A stretch of 64,000 bases of DNA from Mycolicibacterium goodii (GTDB lineage Bacteria; Actinomycetota; Actinomycetes; Mycobacteriales; Mycobacteriaceae). Shown here piece after piece: positions 52,701-63,187 of this stretch (position 1 is the first letter of the stretch; every line of letters begins with the position of its first letter). The DNA is taken from the NCBI RefSeq assembly GCF_001187505.1, contig NZ_CP012150.1, positions 744,001 to 808,000 on the forward strand, in the 5' to 3' direction. A program made the position numbers and the translations under genes. A model generated the notes under the pieces. The model ran no database searches. It worked only from the letters and a program-made list of their open reading frames with translations, and had not been told where the DNA came from.

Positions 52701-53891
52701 GTGCAGAAACGTTCGTCTTCAACAGAATCCATCGAAGTACTCACGACACCGGTGGTGTGGTTCATGGCGGTTGCCGCCGCGGTCGGCACCGCGACCATCT
52801 ATCCCCTGCAGCCCGCCATCGCCGTCGTCGCGGAGTCCGTCGACTCCTCGGTCGCCGCCGTCGGGGTGGCACTGTCCTGCGGTCCGGTCGGATATCTGCT
52901 GGGGTTGGCGGTGCTGGTCCCGCTGGTCGATCGCTACCCACCGAGACACCTTGTGGCCCTGCAGTTCGCCGTACTCGGCCTGGCGCTCGCTGCGAGTGCG
53001 GTCGCCGGTTCGCCGTGGCTGCTCGGGATCACCGTCGGCATCATCGGGGCGATGTCGACCGTCGGTGCGCAACTGAGCTCGGTTGCGGGCCGGTTCGCAC
53101 CGGCGCGGCGCCGGGCGACCACCCTCGGCATCGTCACGGCCGGGATATCCGGCGGCATCATCGGGGGACGACTCTTCGGCGGCTGGCTGACCGATCAGAT
53201 CGGTTGGCGCAACATGCTTCTTGTGTTGTCGGCGTTGTGTGCAGTCGTGGCGTCGGCCGTGCTTCTGACCCTTCCGGCAGCCCGCGGCGCCGTTCGTTCC
53301 AACTGTCTGACCAGCCTCCGGGAAATGCCGATGCTGCATCGGCGGCACCCGCCACTGCGAACCGCCGCCGCCCGTGGCGCGTTGTGGTTCTTCGCGTTCT
53401 GCGCGGTGTGGTCCGGGCTCGCCGTCGCCTTGGCCCAACCTCCGTTCGGATACTCCGCCGACACCATCGGTCTTTTCGCGCTGGCCGGCCTGCTCGGAAT
53501 GGGTGCCACCTGGGTGGCCGGCGCCTCGACCGACCGAGTCGGGGCGCGCACCGTCATCCTGATCGGACTCGTCCTTGCGGGCTCGTCCACCGCGGTGCTG
53601 GCGATCTCCCTGCACAACACCGCGGCAACCCTGATCTGCCTGGCACTCGATGCCGGATTGTTCGCCGCTCAGGTCGCCAACCAGAGCACCGTACTGTCCA
53701 TCGACCCCACTGCGCCGGGCCGGTTCAACGGCGCATATATGGTGCCCTACTTCGTCGGCGGCAGTCTGGGCACCGCGTTCGGTTGCGTCGCCGTAGGTTG
53801 GTTCGGCTGGTCCACGACGGCCCTGCTCGCAGCCGGCGCGATCGGGGTGGCTGCGGCTCAGACCTCCTTGCTGCCCCACGGGGAGCCGTAG
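52701..53891 (+). CDS. MFS transporter (drug/metabolite exporter type)
   Basis: 396 residues, about 12 predicted helices. The cytoplasmic loop L-V-D-R-Y-P-P-R-H and the central G-W-L-T-D-Q-I-G-W-R-N motif are those of YnfM/arabinose-efflux-like MFS permeases. Substrate unknown. GTG start 7 nt after TAGCGT (52688-52693), leaderless type. The last 34 nt overlap the convergent saccharopine-dehydrogenase-like gene. Confidence 0.87.
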   Translation: MQKRSSSTESIEVLTTPVVWFMAVAAAVGTATIYPLQPAIAVVAESVDSSVAAVGVALSCGPVGYLLGLAVLVPLVDRYPPRHLVALQFAVLGLALAASAVAGSPWLLGITVGIIGAMSTVGAQLSSVAGRFAPARRRATTLGIVTAGISGGIIGGRLFGGWLTDQIGWRNMLLVLSALCAVVASAVLLTLPAARGAVRSNCLTSLREMPMLHRRHPPLRTAAARGALWFFAFCAVWSGLAVALAQPPFGYSADTIGLFALAGLLGMGATWVAGASTDRVGARTVILIGLVLAGSSTAVLAISLHNTAATLICLALDAGLFAAQVANQSTVLSIDPTAPGRFNGAYMVPYFVGGSLGTAFGCVAVGWFGWSTTALLAAGAIGVAAAQTSLLPHGEP

Positions 53892-55063
53892 GCCGTCAGC
53901 AGTTCCAGGAACGGCACCGCGTCGAAGGCCTCCGGGCCCAGCACACCGACCCCGCTCCATGTCCCGGAGGCCAGAAGTTCCAGCGCCACAACCGGATTGA
54001 TCGCCGTCTGCCAGACCACACACTGATGCCCGTACTCGGCCATCGACCACTGGTTGTCCACGACGTGGTACAGGTACGTCGACCGCGGCTGCCCATCCTT
54101 GCCGGTGCCGGTCACCCACAATCCGGCGCAGGTCTTGCCGTGCATCTGCGGTCCCAGCGTCGCCGGATTGGGCAGGCAGGCGGCCACGACGTCGCGCGGG
54201 GACACCTCGACCCCACCGACCTTCACCTTCTCGGTACGGTCCAGGCCGAGCTTGTGCAGCGTCTTGAGGACGTCGATGAACTCCTCACCGAGCCCGTACT
54301 TGAAGGTGGCCCGCCTGCACTTGACCCAGCGCGGCATCAACAGCACCTCTTCGTGCTCGACATTGACGCACTCGACCGGCCCGATGCCCTCGGGGAAATC
54401 GAAAACCTCTAGCTCACTGAAGGGTTCGGTGGCATACCAGCCGCGGTCGGCCTCCCAGATCACCGGCGGGTTGAGGCATTCCTCGATCGTGGTCCAGATC
54501 GAGAACGACGGCGCGAAGTCGTACCCCTCGACCACCAGGTTGGAGCCGTCGCGGGTACCGAGTTCGTCGATCTCGGAGAACAAATGGTCGGCGGCGTAGC
54601 GCGCGAACACATCCGACAGTCCGGGTTCGACGCCGATGCCGACGAGCGCGAGGCGTCCCGCGGCCTCCCAGTCCCCGGCGGCCTCGAACTGCTCGTCGCC
54701 GAGCTTGACGCCGGTCAGCTCGTAGGGCTTGTCCGGGTGCCGCCGCGACAGGCTCATGGCCATGTCGAGGTAGTCGGCGCCGCCGGCCAGTGCCCCGTTG
54801 AAGATCGGCATCACGAACCGTGGATCGACGGCGTTCATCACGTGGGTGATGTCGTGTTCGCGCACGAGTTGAGCCACCGCGTCGGCCGACGTCGCATCCA
54901 CCTGCGCCGCGGTGAACCGCGTGTCACCGACCGCCTCGGCGGCCCGCCGGGCACGCCCCTCGTCGTAATCGCACACCACAACCTGGTCGAAGAAGTCGCG
55001 GCGCGCGGCGATTGAACAGAAGGCCGAGCCGACGCCACCGGCACCCACCAACAGGATTCGCAT
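53858..55063 (-). CDS. Saccharopine dehydrogenase-like NADP-dependent enzyme
   Basis: 401 residues from ATG 55063. Rossmann start M-R-I-L-L-V-G-A-G-G-V-G-S-A-F and a C-terminal saccharopine-dehydrogenase domain with G-V-E-P-G-L-S-D-V-F-A-R-Y. Relatives include saccharopine reductases, carboxynorspermidine dehydrogenase and homospermidine synthase, so it forms or breaks a secondary amine between an amino acid and an oxo acid. TACGGT 7 nt before the ATG gives a leaderless-type promoter, with a perfect palindrome 48 nt upstream. Confidence 0.85.
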   Translation of the reverse strand: MRILLVGAGGVGSAFCSIAARRDFFDQVVVCDYDEGRARRAAEAVGDTRFTAAQVDATSADAVAQLVREHDITHVMNAVDPRFVMPIFNGALAGGADYLDMAMSLSRRHPDKPYELTGVKLGDEQFEAAGDWEAAGRLALVGIGVEPGLSDVFARYAADHLFSEIDELGTRDGSNLVVEGYDFAPSFSIWTTIEECLNPPVIWEADRGWYATEPFSELEVFDFPEGIGPVECVNVEHEEVLLMPRWVKCRRATFKYGLGEEFIDVLKTLHKLGLDRTEKVKVGGVEVSPRDVVAACLPNPATLGPQMHGKTCAGLWVTGTGKDGQPRSTYLYHVVDNQWSMAEYGHQCVVWQTAINPVVALELLASGTWSGVGVLGPEAFDAVPFLELLTAYGSPWGSKEV

Positions 55064-55111
55064 GGCGAAGACCGTACCCAAAGCCTACGATTTCGTCACT
55101 AGTTCGGATTT

Positions 55112-55134
55112 TTGACGACGGAATCCGTCGTCAA
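55112..55134. promoter_or_regulatory. Perfect 23-bp palindrome upstream of the saccharopine-dehydrogenase-like gene
   Basis: Arm TTGACGACGGA (55112-55122), central A, arm TCCGTCGTCAA (55124-55134), no mismatch. It fills the gap just beyond the P450 stop codon and precedes the predicted -10 (55071-55076 on the plus strand) by about 36 nt. The form resembles Lrp/AsnC-type operators; it could also act as a hairpin at the P450 3' end. Confidence 0.6.
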
Positions 55135-55135
55135 G

Positions 55136-56392
55136 TCATGATATCGACACGGATAGCGTCGACATGCCGCGCAAGGTCAGGTTTGTCTTGTATCCGGGCT
55201 CGCCGGCCAGGCGGGCCCGGGGGAATTGCGCCGTCACCGCCGTCAACGCCGCGGCGGCCTCCAACCGCGCCAACGGCGCCCCGAGACAGAAGTGCGGACC
55301 CTTGCCGAAGCCGAGGTGGCGGATGTGCTCGCGGTCGGGATCGAACCGGTCCGGCTGCCGCACCACCGCCGGGTCGCGGTGCGCCGCGGCCAGCAGCAGC
55401 AACATGGTGTCCCCCTCGGGCACCGGGTGCGTCCCGATGGTCACGTCGCCCCCGGCGACGCGCGAGGCCAACTGCACGGGCGGGTCATACCGCATGGTCT
55501 CCTCGATCACGGCCGACACCCGCGAGGCGTCGGTGGCCAGCGCGGCCCACTGACCGGGGGTGCGCAGCAGCGCCAGGACCGCGTTGGCGATCAGGTTCAC
55601 CGTCGTCTCGTGACCGGCGATGAGCAGCAGATTGCAGGTGGCGATGATCTCGTCCTCGGTGAGCTGATCGCCGGATTCCTCGACCGCGATCAGCCCCGAC
55701 ATCAGGTCCTCACCGGGCCTGCGACGCCGCTCGTCGATGAGGGCTTTCAGGTAGTCGCGCAACCACATTCCGGCCTTCATCTGCTCGTCGAACAGGTCCG
55801 ACGCCTGCCCGGTCAGCGTGACGAACGGGTCGAGGGCCGCGGCCAGCAGCGCCGAGGCGCGGCTGAACTGCGGCTCGTCCTCGATCGGCACGCCCAGCAA
55901 CCGGCAGATCACCGCGACCGGCAGCGGGTAGGCGAGCTGGTCGATGAGGTTGAACTCGGGCCCGTCGACCCCGTCGAGCAGCCCGTTGACCAGCTTGGTG
56001 ATGTCCGGTTCGAGTCCCTTGACGACGCGCGGCGAGAACGCCTTGCTGACCAGGCCGCGCAACCGCGTGTGATCGGGCGGGTCGAGGAACAGGAAGCTCG
56101 GCGTCCCCTGCGGACGCGGCTGGGTCTCGGCGGCCAGCTGCCGTTGCATGATGGTCGATTTCGTGCGGTCGCTGCATGACGACGGATGCCGCAGGACGGC
56201 GTCGCAGTCCGAAAAGCTGGAGAAAACCGCCAGATTCGCCTCGGGCAGCACCAGCGGCCCGCCCTCGCGGATGCGGTCGTAGAGCGGGTACGGGTCGGCG
56301 CGGGTGGCCGGGTCGAGCAACTTGAGCAACAGACCCTGCGCCTCTTGGGTTCTCGTCGGGTTCCCGGTTTCCACATCCCTCAGGCCGGCCAT
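55136..56392 (-). CDS. Cytochrome P450
   Basis: 418 residues, soluble bacterial class I type. I-helix L-I-A-G-H-E-T-T-V-N, ExxR in V-I-E-E-T-M-R-Y-D-P, and heme-ligand loop F-G-K-G-P-H-F-C-L-G-A-P-L-A-R. It needs a ferredoxin and reductase supplied elsewhere; no redox partner gene is adjacent. The isolated position gives no hint of substrate. Confidence 0.95.
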   Translation of the reverse strand: MAGLRDVETGNPTRTQEAQGLLLKLLDPATRADPYPLYDRIREGGPLVLPEANLAVFSSFSDCDAVLRHPSSCSDRTKSTIMQRQLAAETQPRPQGTPSFLFLDPPDHTRLRGLVSKAFSPRVVKGLEPDITKLVNGLLDGVDGPEFNLIDQLAYPLPVAVICRLLGVPIEDEPQFSRASALLAAALDPFVTLTGQASDLFDEQMKAGMWLRDYLKALIDERRRRPGEDLMSGLIAVEESGDQLTEDEIIATCNLLLIAGHETTVNLIANAVLALLRTPGQWAALATDASRVSAVIEETMRYDPPVQLASRVAGGDVTIGTHPVPEGDTMLLLLAAAHRDPAVVRQPDRFDPDREHIRHLGFGKGPHFCLGAPLARLEAAAALTAVTAQFPRARLAGEPGYKTNLTLRGMSTLSVSIS

Positions 56393-56447
56393 TCACCCAT
56401 TGTGCATGCGCCGTCGCGGGCCCCGCTCAGCGCGCATTCACGGCACT

Positions 56448-57710
<1,263 letters not shown>

Positions 57711-57769
57711 TCAACCGGATGGCCGTTCGATTTCCGTAAACGGGGCGGGCCCGACCATACTGCTTGCCC

Positions 57770-58261
57770 GTGGAACTGGTCGTGAGCCGACTCGTCGCAG
57801 CCGCCGCATGCGCGGTGGTGCTGACCGGGGTCGCCGGGTGTTCGTCGCAGGATCCGTCCGATTCCGGGCAGCGGTCGGCCACGGAGTCCGGGGGGCCGGC
57901 GGCCACGCCGGTGCAGGCCGATCAGGGCAAGGTGACTCTCGGCGGCAACGAGTTGGGCCAGGTCACCGCGATCGGCTGCGTGACCGAGGGCGGCCTGACC
58001 ACCATCAGCATCGAGTCCGACGTGCGCACCACCGTGACACTCACCGAGGGTGAGGCGCCGAACGTGGAGTCGGTGAACATCGGCGACGTGTGGTCGCAGG
58101 GCCCGTCGCTGGTCTACCTGGCCGGCCTGTCCGGTGCCCCGGTTGTCGCGTCCCGCGACGGCGACAGCTACACCGTCACCGGCATCGGCATGGGCGCCGA
58201 CCCCGCCGACCCGTCGGTTCCGGCGGACACCCCGTTCGACATCGCGGTCACCTGTCCCTGA
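57770..58261 (+). CDS. LpqH-family (19-kDa antigen-like) lipoprotein
   Basis: 163 residues from GTG 57770, or 159 from GTG 57782, which equals LpqH length. Signal peptide with lipobox L-T-G-V-A-G-C-S-S, a Ser/Thr/Pro-rich linker, and the LpqH-type domain ending F-D-I-A-V-T-C-P, with two Cys (I-G-C-V and V-T-C-P) as in the 19-kDa antigen. It would be an envelope lipoprotein; the family is immunogenic in pathogens. A CATACT box at 57756-57761 suits the first start. Confidence 0.8.
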   Translation: MELVVSRLVAAAACAVVLTGVAGCSSQDPSDSGQRSATESGGPAATPVQADQGKVTLGGNELGQVTAIGCVTEGGLTTISIESDVRTTVTLTEGEAPNVESVNIGDVWSQGPSLVYLAGLSGAPVVASRDGDSYTVTGIGMGADPADPSVPADTPFDIAVTCP

Positions 58262-58265
58262 ACCG

Positions 58266-59024
58266 TCAGATTTCGCGAAACCGTGCTCGCAGCGCCTTGG
58301 GGCTCGAGCCCGTCGCCTGCGCCAGCGATCGGGTGAGGTGGGCGTGGTCGGCGAATCCGGTTTCCGTGGCGATACTGGCGAAAGTGCCGTCGCCGGAAGC
58401 GATTCGGCGAATCGCCGCCACCAGGCGGCTGCGCTGACGATAGTGCGAGAGCGTCATTCCGGTGGCGGTCTTGAACACCCTGCTGGTGTGGCTGCGTGAC
58501 GCCGCGGCGGCACCGCTGAACCGGACCCGCTCCGCCAGGTGGCGGTGCGACGGCAGGACATCGACCGGCGTCTGCAGGCCCACGGCCAGATCCCGGACCA
58601 TCAGCTCGACCAGGCGCGCAAGCCGCATCTCGATCGCCGAGGCAGGCATGGCCCTCGAACGCGCGGCGATGAGATCCGCATGCGCGAGTATGCAGTCCAT
58701 CGACACCCGCGCGGTGGCGTGCCGCGCGGAGGTCAGCACACCCGGGAGGTCGGCATTGCGGCGCAGCCGGATGATCTCCAGGTTGTCGTGATGGTTGTCG
58801 GTGTGCTGAACCCACAGCTCCGAGTGCACCGAGCGGTACGACACCGTCAATGCGTCAACCGTCACCGGTGCAGCGTCGGGGTCGCGTTCCATCCAGACGC
58901 CGTCGGTGGCGATCACCAGGCATGCCGAGTCTCCCCCGAGTTGATCGGGGACCCAGCCGTGCCGGTCGGATCGACAGTGCACCGACTCGACGGAGGCGGC
59001 CTCGCCGCCGGGCGCATCGGTCAT
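58266..59024 (-). CDS. AraC-family transcriptional regulator
   Basis: 252 residues: an N-terminal cupin-like/AraC-binding-like region and two helix-turn-helices at the C-terminus, the second with F-A-S-I-A-T-E-T-G-F-A-D-H-A-H-L-T-R-S, the AraC signature. It is divergent from the transporter-SDR-ALDH operon over a 321-bp region that holds a strong inverted repeat, so it is the likely regulator of that operon. Confidence 0.9.
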   Translation of the reverse strand: MTDAPGGEAASVESVHCRSDRHGWVPDQLGGDSACLVIATDGVWMERDPDAAPVTVDALTVSYRSVHSELWVQHTDNHHDNLEIIRLRRNADLPGVLTSARHATARVSMDCILAHADLIAARSRAMPASAIEMRLARLVELMVRDLAVGLQTPVDVLPSHRHLAERVRFSGAAAASRSHTSRVFKTATGMTLSHYRQRSRLVAAIRRIASGDGTFASIATETGFADHAHLTRSLAQATGSSPKALRARFREI

Positions 59025-59168
59025 CGCGAACCAACTCGGTATCGCGGTCCGTGCCCCATCACGTGGGCCTCCTAAGGAAATCTTTGCCCAATCCTCGGAT
59101 CAGCCACGCGTCACGATAGCCCGAGGCGACCGATCCCGCATTCGTGGCGCCTCAATCGTGTGCTGTCC

Positions 59169-59200
59169 GGCGAGCACGAACTTGAACGTATGTGCTCGCC
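59169..59200. promoter_or_regulatory. Candidate operator GGCGAGCAC-N14-GTGCTCGCC
   Basis: Perfect 9-bp inverted arms at 59169-59177 and 59192-59200. It lies midway between the AraC gene and the transporter gene. Palindromic symmetry is less usual for AraC proteins (direct repeats), so another dimeric regulator is possible. Confidence 0.5.
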
Positions 59201-59302
59201 CCGACGGCGCACCCTTGGCACGGGTCGGTTGCTGTGCCTACGGTTTCAACACATTTCGGCGCAATCCGCAGTCCTGTCGAGGACCACCCGCCGGCCGATT
59301 GC

Positions 59303-59324
59303 GCCGCCACCCGCCGGTGGCGGC
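59303..59324 (+). promoter_or_regulatory. 5'-leader hairpin GCCGCCACC-CGCC-GGTGGCGGC
   Basis: Perfect 9-bp GC-rich stem with a 4-nt loop, ending about 10 nt before the ribosome-binding site of the transporter gene. It could act in translation control or RNA stability. Confidence 0.45.
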
Positions 59325-59345
59325 AACGCAAATCAGGGAGACTTC

Positions 59346-60869
59346 ATGCAGCTGACCGCCGCCCATTGGGTGTATCTGCTCGGTATCGCGTCGTTGTTCG
59401 TCGCCATGGCCGCGCGGCGAAGTGTCGTCGTTCCCGCGGTCGTCGCGACGATTCTGACCACCTGGGTCTACACCGGCAGCCTCGTCCACGGCATCAGCAG
59501 TGCGTTCAGCGCTTCCGCGGTCGCGATCACCGAGCTGCTGAGCATCTTCCTGGTACTCGCCACCGTGACGGCCATGCTCGGTGCGATGAAAGCAGTCGGC
59601 GCCGAACAGCGGATGATCAACCCGCTGGCCCGTCTGATGAAGAATGCGCCGGTTTCGTTCGCGGTTCTGTTCGTCGCCACCTACCTGCTGTCGCTGGTGT
59701 TCTGGCCGACACCGTCCCTGGCATTGATCGCGGCGATCCTCTTACCGGCCGCGATCAGGGCGGGCCTGTCCCCGCTGGCGGCGGCCATGGCGATCGCGAT
59801 CGCGGGGCAGGGTATGGCGTTGGCCTCCGACTTCGTCATCGGCGTCGCCCCGAGCCTGTCGGCGACCGGTGCCGGCGTCCCGGCCGACCTGATCGCCAAC
59901 CGAGCGATGGTGCTCAGCTGGGTGGTGGGCGCGGTCGCCGTTTCGGCGGCCTACGCGCTGTACGTCCGGACCGGGCGTGCACAGCGGCGACTGCTTCCCA
60001 CAGGTGTCCGACGGGTCGACCACGCGGCTGTCAGCGCATCCGGTACGTCGGGTCTCCTCAGCGACGCAACGCCAGCCGTGCCGGCGGATCCGGATCACCA
60101 CCGCACCGACGGGATCGACACCTACCTGGACGCCTCGGCGTCGGATCACCCTGCGGCGGAATCGAAATCGCGCATGTTCGCGATACTGGTGCCGGTCGCC
60201 TTCGCCTCGGCAGTCGTGTTCATGCTGCTGGGAAAGTTCACGACCTGGGTGCCCGCGGTGACCAGTGGCAACGGCGCCGCGCTGGTCGGCGGGCTCGCCC
60301 TGGTCCTCACGGTGCTCATAACACTGCTCACCGGTGGAGGAGATCGGTTGGAGCGCACCGGCGCCCATTTCGTCGACGGTCTGGTCTTCGCATTCCGGGC
60401 GATGGGCGTCGTGGTCCCGGTCGCCGGCTTCGTCCTGATCGGCATCTCCGACTTCGCAGGCCGGATCATGCTGCTTCCCGAGGACTCGACGCCTCCGGCA
60501 TTCCTGTTCGACCTGATCGGAAGTGCGCAGCCCTACATCCCGGACAACCGGTTGCTGATCATGTTCTCGATGGCGATCGCCGGGATGCTGATCGGACTCG
60601 ACGGTTCCGGCTGGACCGGGCTGCCGTTCACCGGCGGTCTCGCACATGCGCTCAGTGGCTCCGCGGGCCCCGAAGCGACGGCCACGCTGGCCGCCATCGC
60701 GCAGAACGCCGCGGGATGGACGGGTGGTGGCACGCTGATCATCTGGTCCTCACTCGTGGCCGTGGCCGGGGTGGCCGGCGTCCCGGTCGCCACCCTCGCG
60801 CGCCGACTGTTCATCCCGGTCGTCATCGGATTGATTCTCAGTGTCTTTGTCGCAGCACTTATTTGGTGA
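59346..60869 (+). CDS. Multi-spanning membrane transporter (ion-transporter superfamily, gluconate/citrate permease-like)
   Basis: 507 residues from ATG 59346 with AGGGAG upstream; the frame is open further left without protein-like content. About 11-12 hydrophobic segments, duplicated-half layout with re-entrant-like motifs S-L-V-F-W-P-T-P-S-L-A-L-I-A-A and a central hydrophilic loop (about 215-280) rich in Asp/Ser/Ala. It resembles the GntP/DcuC/CitMHS group of organic-anion permeases, but I cannot name the family firmly. It leads an operon with an SDR and an aldehyde dehydrogenase and probably imports their substrate. Confidence 0.7.
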   Translation: MQLTAAHWVYLLGIASLFVAMAARRSVVVPAVVATILTTWVYTGSLVHGISSAFSASAVAITELLSIFLVLATVTAMLGAMKAVGAEQRMINPLARLMKNAPVSFAVLFVATYLLSLVFWPTPSLALIAAILLPAAIRAGLSPLAAAMAIAIAGQGMALASDFVIGVAPSLSATGAGVPADLIANRAMVLSWVVGAVAVSAAYALYVRTGRAQRRLLPTGVRRVDHAAVSASGTSGLLSDATPAVPADPDHHRTDGIDTYLDASASDHPAAESKSRMFAILVPVAFASAVVFMLLGKFTTWVPAVTSGNGAALVGGLALVLTVLITLLTGGGDRLERTGAHFVDGLVFAFRAMGVVVPVAGFVLIGISDFAGRIMLLPEDSTPPAFLFDLIGSAQPYIPDNRLLIMFSMAIAGMLIGLDGSGWTGLPFTGGLAHALSGSAGPEATATLAAIAQNAAGWTGGGTLIIWSSLVAVAGVAGVPVATLARRLFIPVVIGLILSVFVAALIW

Positions 60870-60914
60870 AAAGAGCGCAGGACGTGCGCTCGACCAACGA
60901 TGGAAGGAATGCAG

Positions 60915-61709
60915 ATGAGCAGCACTACCCTCAGATCGTCGTCAGATCTGACCGGGGATGTCGCCATTGTCACCGGCGCGACCGGTGACATCGGAACCGA
61001 GTACGTCTGCGGCCTCGTCGCAGCGGGCGCCGACGTGGTACTCACCGACGTCGCGTCAACGGCGGAGGCCGGTGCCGCGCTGGCCGAGAAGGCAAGCGAA
61101 CTCGGCCCGGGTCGAGCGGTGTTCAGTCCCGCGGATGTGACCTCCGAGGACGACCTCGCCAGGACGGTGTCGGTCGCCGTCGACCACTTCGGCGGGGTCG
61201 ATGTGCTCATCAACAATGCGGCGATCTACCGCGGGCTCGGACCGAAGCGGCACCTGGCGGAGTTGCGGCTCGACGACTGGGATCTGGTCTTGAAGGTGAA
61301 CGTCCGTGGTTGTTGGCAGGCGATCAAGGCCGTGCTGCCCGCATTCGCCGAACGGGGCGGAGGACGGGTGGTCAACATCAGCTCCACGGTGGCGCGAGCC
61401 GGTGTGCCCGGGTTCGCCCACTACGTGGCCTCCAAAGCGGCCGTCGACGGGTTGACCCGGGCCGCGGCGCGCGAACTCGGCCCGGTCAACGTGCGGGTGA
61501 ACGGTGTGGCGCCGGGCCTGGTTTCGGACTCGGCGACCATCGCGATCAACTCGGAAGGGTACGCGGCGAAGTCCGCGCAGACGCGAGCACTGGCGCGCGA
61601 AATGGCCCCCGCCGATCTGGTCGGCGCGGTGCTGTGGTTGGCAAGCGACGCCAGCGGTTTCGTCACCGGCCAGACGTTGCTGGTCGACGGCGGTCAGGTC
61701 TTCGCATGA
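60915..61709 (+). CDS. Short-chain dehydrogenase/reductase (SDR)
   Basis: 264 residues from ATG 60915 (AAGGA at 60904-60908; an earlier in-frame ATG at 60900 lies before that site). Motifs: V-T-G-A-T-G-D-I-G, N-N-A-A-I, catalytic Ser in I-S-S-T-V and Y-V-A-S-K. It probably oxidises a hydroxyl group of the imported compound. ATGA overlap with the aldehyde dehydrogenase. Confidence 0.92.
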   Translation: MSSTTLRSSSDLTGDVAIVTGATGDIGTEYVCGLVAAGADVVLTDVASTAEAGAALAEKASELGPGRAVFSPADVTSEDDLARTVSVAVDHFGGVDVLINNAAIYRGLGPKRHLAELRLDDWDLVLKVNVRGCWQAIKAVLPAFAERGGGRVVNISSTVARAGVPGFAHYVASKAAVDGLTRAAARELGPVNVRVNGVAPGLVSDSATIAINSEGYAAKSAQTRALAREMAPADLVGAVLWLASDASGFVTGQTLLVDGGQVFA

Positions 61710-63142
61710 CAATGACCCCCAACACAGTTGCCCACAACGCGGCGACGCAGGCGGATTCCTGGCCTGCCGAGGAGAACATCACCCCGCTGAACCCGGCGAC
61801 ACTGGAACCGGTCGGCGACGCTGTCGCCGCATCTCCGGCAGAACTCGATCATGCCGTTGCCGCGGCCCATTCGTCCCTGCCCGATTGGTCCCGCGATCAT
61901 CGACGGCGCGCGTCGATCATGCTGCAGTGGGCGGACAACCTCGTCGCCCACACCGACGAGTTGGTCACCCTGCTGATCGCACAGACCGGCAAACCCCTGC
62001 GCGAAGCGGGTCTGGAGGTGGCGGGTGCCGCTGAAGCGTTGCGCTACAACGCCGGACTGTGTCGTCACGTCGGCGGTCACGCGGGCACCCTGTCCGATGA
62101 CAACGTTCTGCACGTGGTCAGGCAACCCGTGGGTTTGAGCGCCTTCATCGTGCCGTGGAACTGGCCGGTCCTGCTGTTGCTGCGAGACCTCGCACCGGCA
62201 CTGGCCGCGGGTGTCACCGCGGTGGTCAAACCTTCACCGCAGACGCTGCGGGTCACCGAACGCGCGGTACAACTCGGCCACCACGTCGGTCTGCCCACCG
62301 ACGCGGTGCGCGTCGTCGCAGGCGATCGCCACGTCGGTGACGCGCTGGTACGGCACTCACTGGTGCGCGCGGTGTCGTTCACCGGGTCTTCGGGGGTGGG
62401 GCGGCAGATCATGACCGCCGCTGCAGCCGATTTCACCAGACCCTTGCTTGAGCTGGGCGGCAAGGGCGTGTCGGTGCTGTTCGCCGACGCCGACCTGGAA
62501 CGTGCCACCCGGGACATCGTCGCCGCCACCTTCGTCACCGCCGGGCAGATGTGCATGGCGTGCACCCGAATCCTGGTGCACACCAGCGTGTTACATCGCG
62601 TGACAGAACAGGTGGTCGATGCGACAGCGGCGCTACGGGTGGGCGATCCGCGGCGTGAGACCACCGACGTGGGTCCGCTGATATCGCCCGCTGCCGCCGA
62701 GCGGGTGCTGTCCTACATCGAGCGAGCGCGCCGCGAGGCCACCGTGTTGACCGGCGGCCACGCCGTACACCCCGACGGACTGCCCGGCGGCTTCGTCTCA
62801 CCCGCCGTGGTCACCGACGTCGACGTGCGCTCCCCCGTCGTGCAGGACGACGTGTTCGGTCCGTTGCTGACGATCGAACCGTTCGACGACGAGGCCGGGG
62901 CGGTCGAACTGGCCAACAGCACGCCGTTCGGCCTGGCGGGGTCGGTGTGGACCGCCGACGTGACCCGCGCGTGGCGGGTGGCCTCGGCGATCGCGGCAGG
63001 CACCGTCTGGGTCAACGGCTACAACCGGTCCTACCCGGAGATGCCCAGCGGCGGATTCAAGGCCTCGGGGTTGGGGCGGACCAGGGGCATCGAAGGTGTC
63101 GAGCAGTTCACCGAGATCAAGAGCGTCCACTTCACCGTGTAG
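61706..63142 (+). CDS. NAD(P)-dependent aldehyde dehydrogenase
   Basis: 478 residues from ATG 61706. V-P-W-N-W-P oxyanion Asn, K-P-S-P-Q-T cofactor Lys, F-T-G-S-S-G-V-G, catalytic Glu in L-E-L-G-G-K-G and catalytic Cys in T-A-G-Q-M-C. It completes the alcohol-to-acid oxidation with the SDR encoded just upstream. The normal L-G-G-K-S/N motif has Gly after Lys here. Confidence 0.93.
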   Translation: MTMTPNTVAHNAATQADSWPAEENITPLNPATLEPVGDAVAASPAELDHAVAAAHSSLPDWSRDHRRRASIMLQWADNLVAHTDELVTLLIAQTGKPLREAGLEVAGAAEALRYNAGLCRHVGGHAGTLSDDNVLHVVRQPVGLSAFIVPWNWPVLLLLRDLAPALAAGVTAVVKPSPQTLRVTERAVQLGHHVGLPTDAVRVVAGDRHVGDALVRHSLVRAVSFTGSSGVGRQIMTAAAADFTRPLLELGGKGVSVLFADADLERATRDIVAATFVTAGQMCMACTRILVHTSVLHRVTEQVVDATAALRVGDPRRETTDVGPLISPAAAERVLSYIERARREATVLTGGHAVHPDGLPGGFVSPAVVTDVDVRSPVVQDDVFGPLLTIEPFDDEAGAVELANSTPFGLAGSVWTADVTRAWRVASAIAAGTVWVNGYNRSYPEMPSGGFKASGLGRTRGIEGVEQFTEIKSVHFTV

Positions 63143-63187
63143 CAGGCGGGCCCCGGTCGTGGCGTCACCTCCTGCCGGACATCGCGC

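Larger units (their letters stand above)
59025..59345. other. 321-bp divergent regulatory region
   Basis: No coding content was found. It contains an inverted repeat with 9-bp arms (59169-59200), a leader hairpin (59303-59324) and an AGGGAG ribosome site at about 59335 before the transporter gene. Confidence 0.7.
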
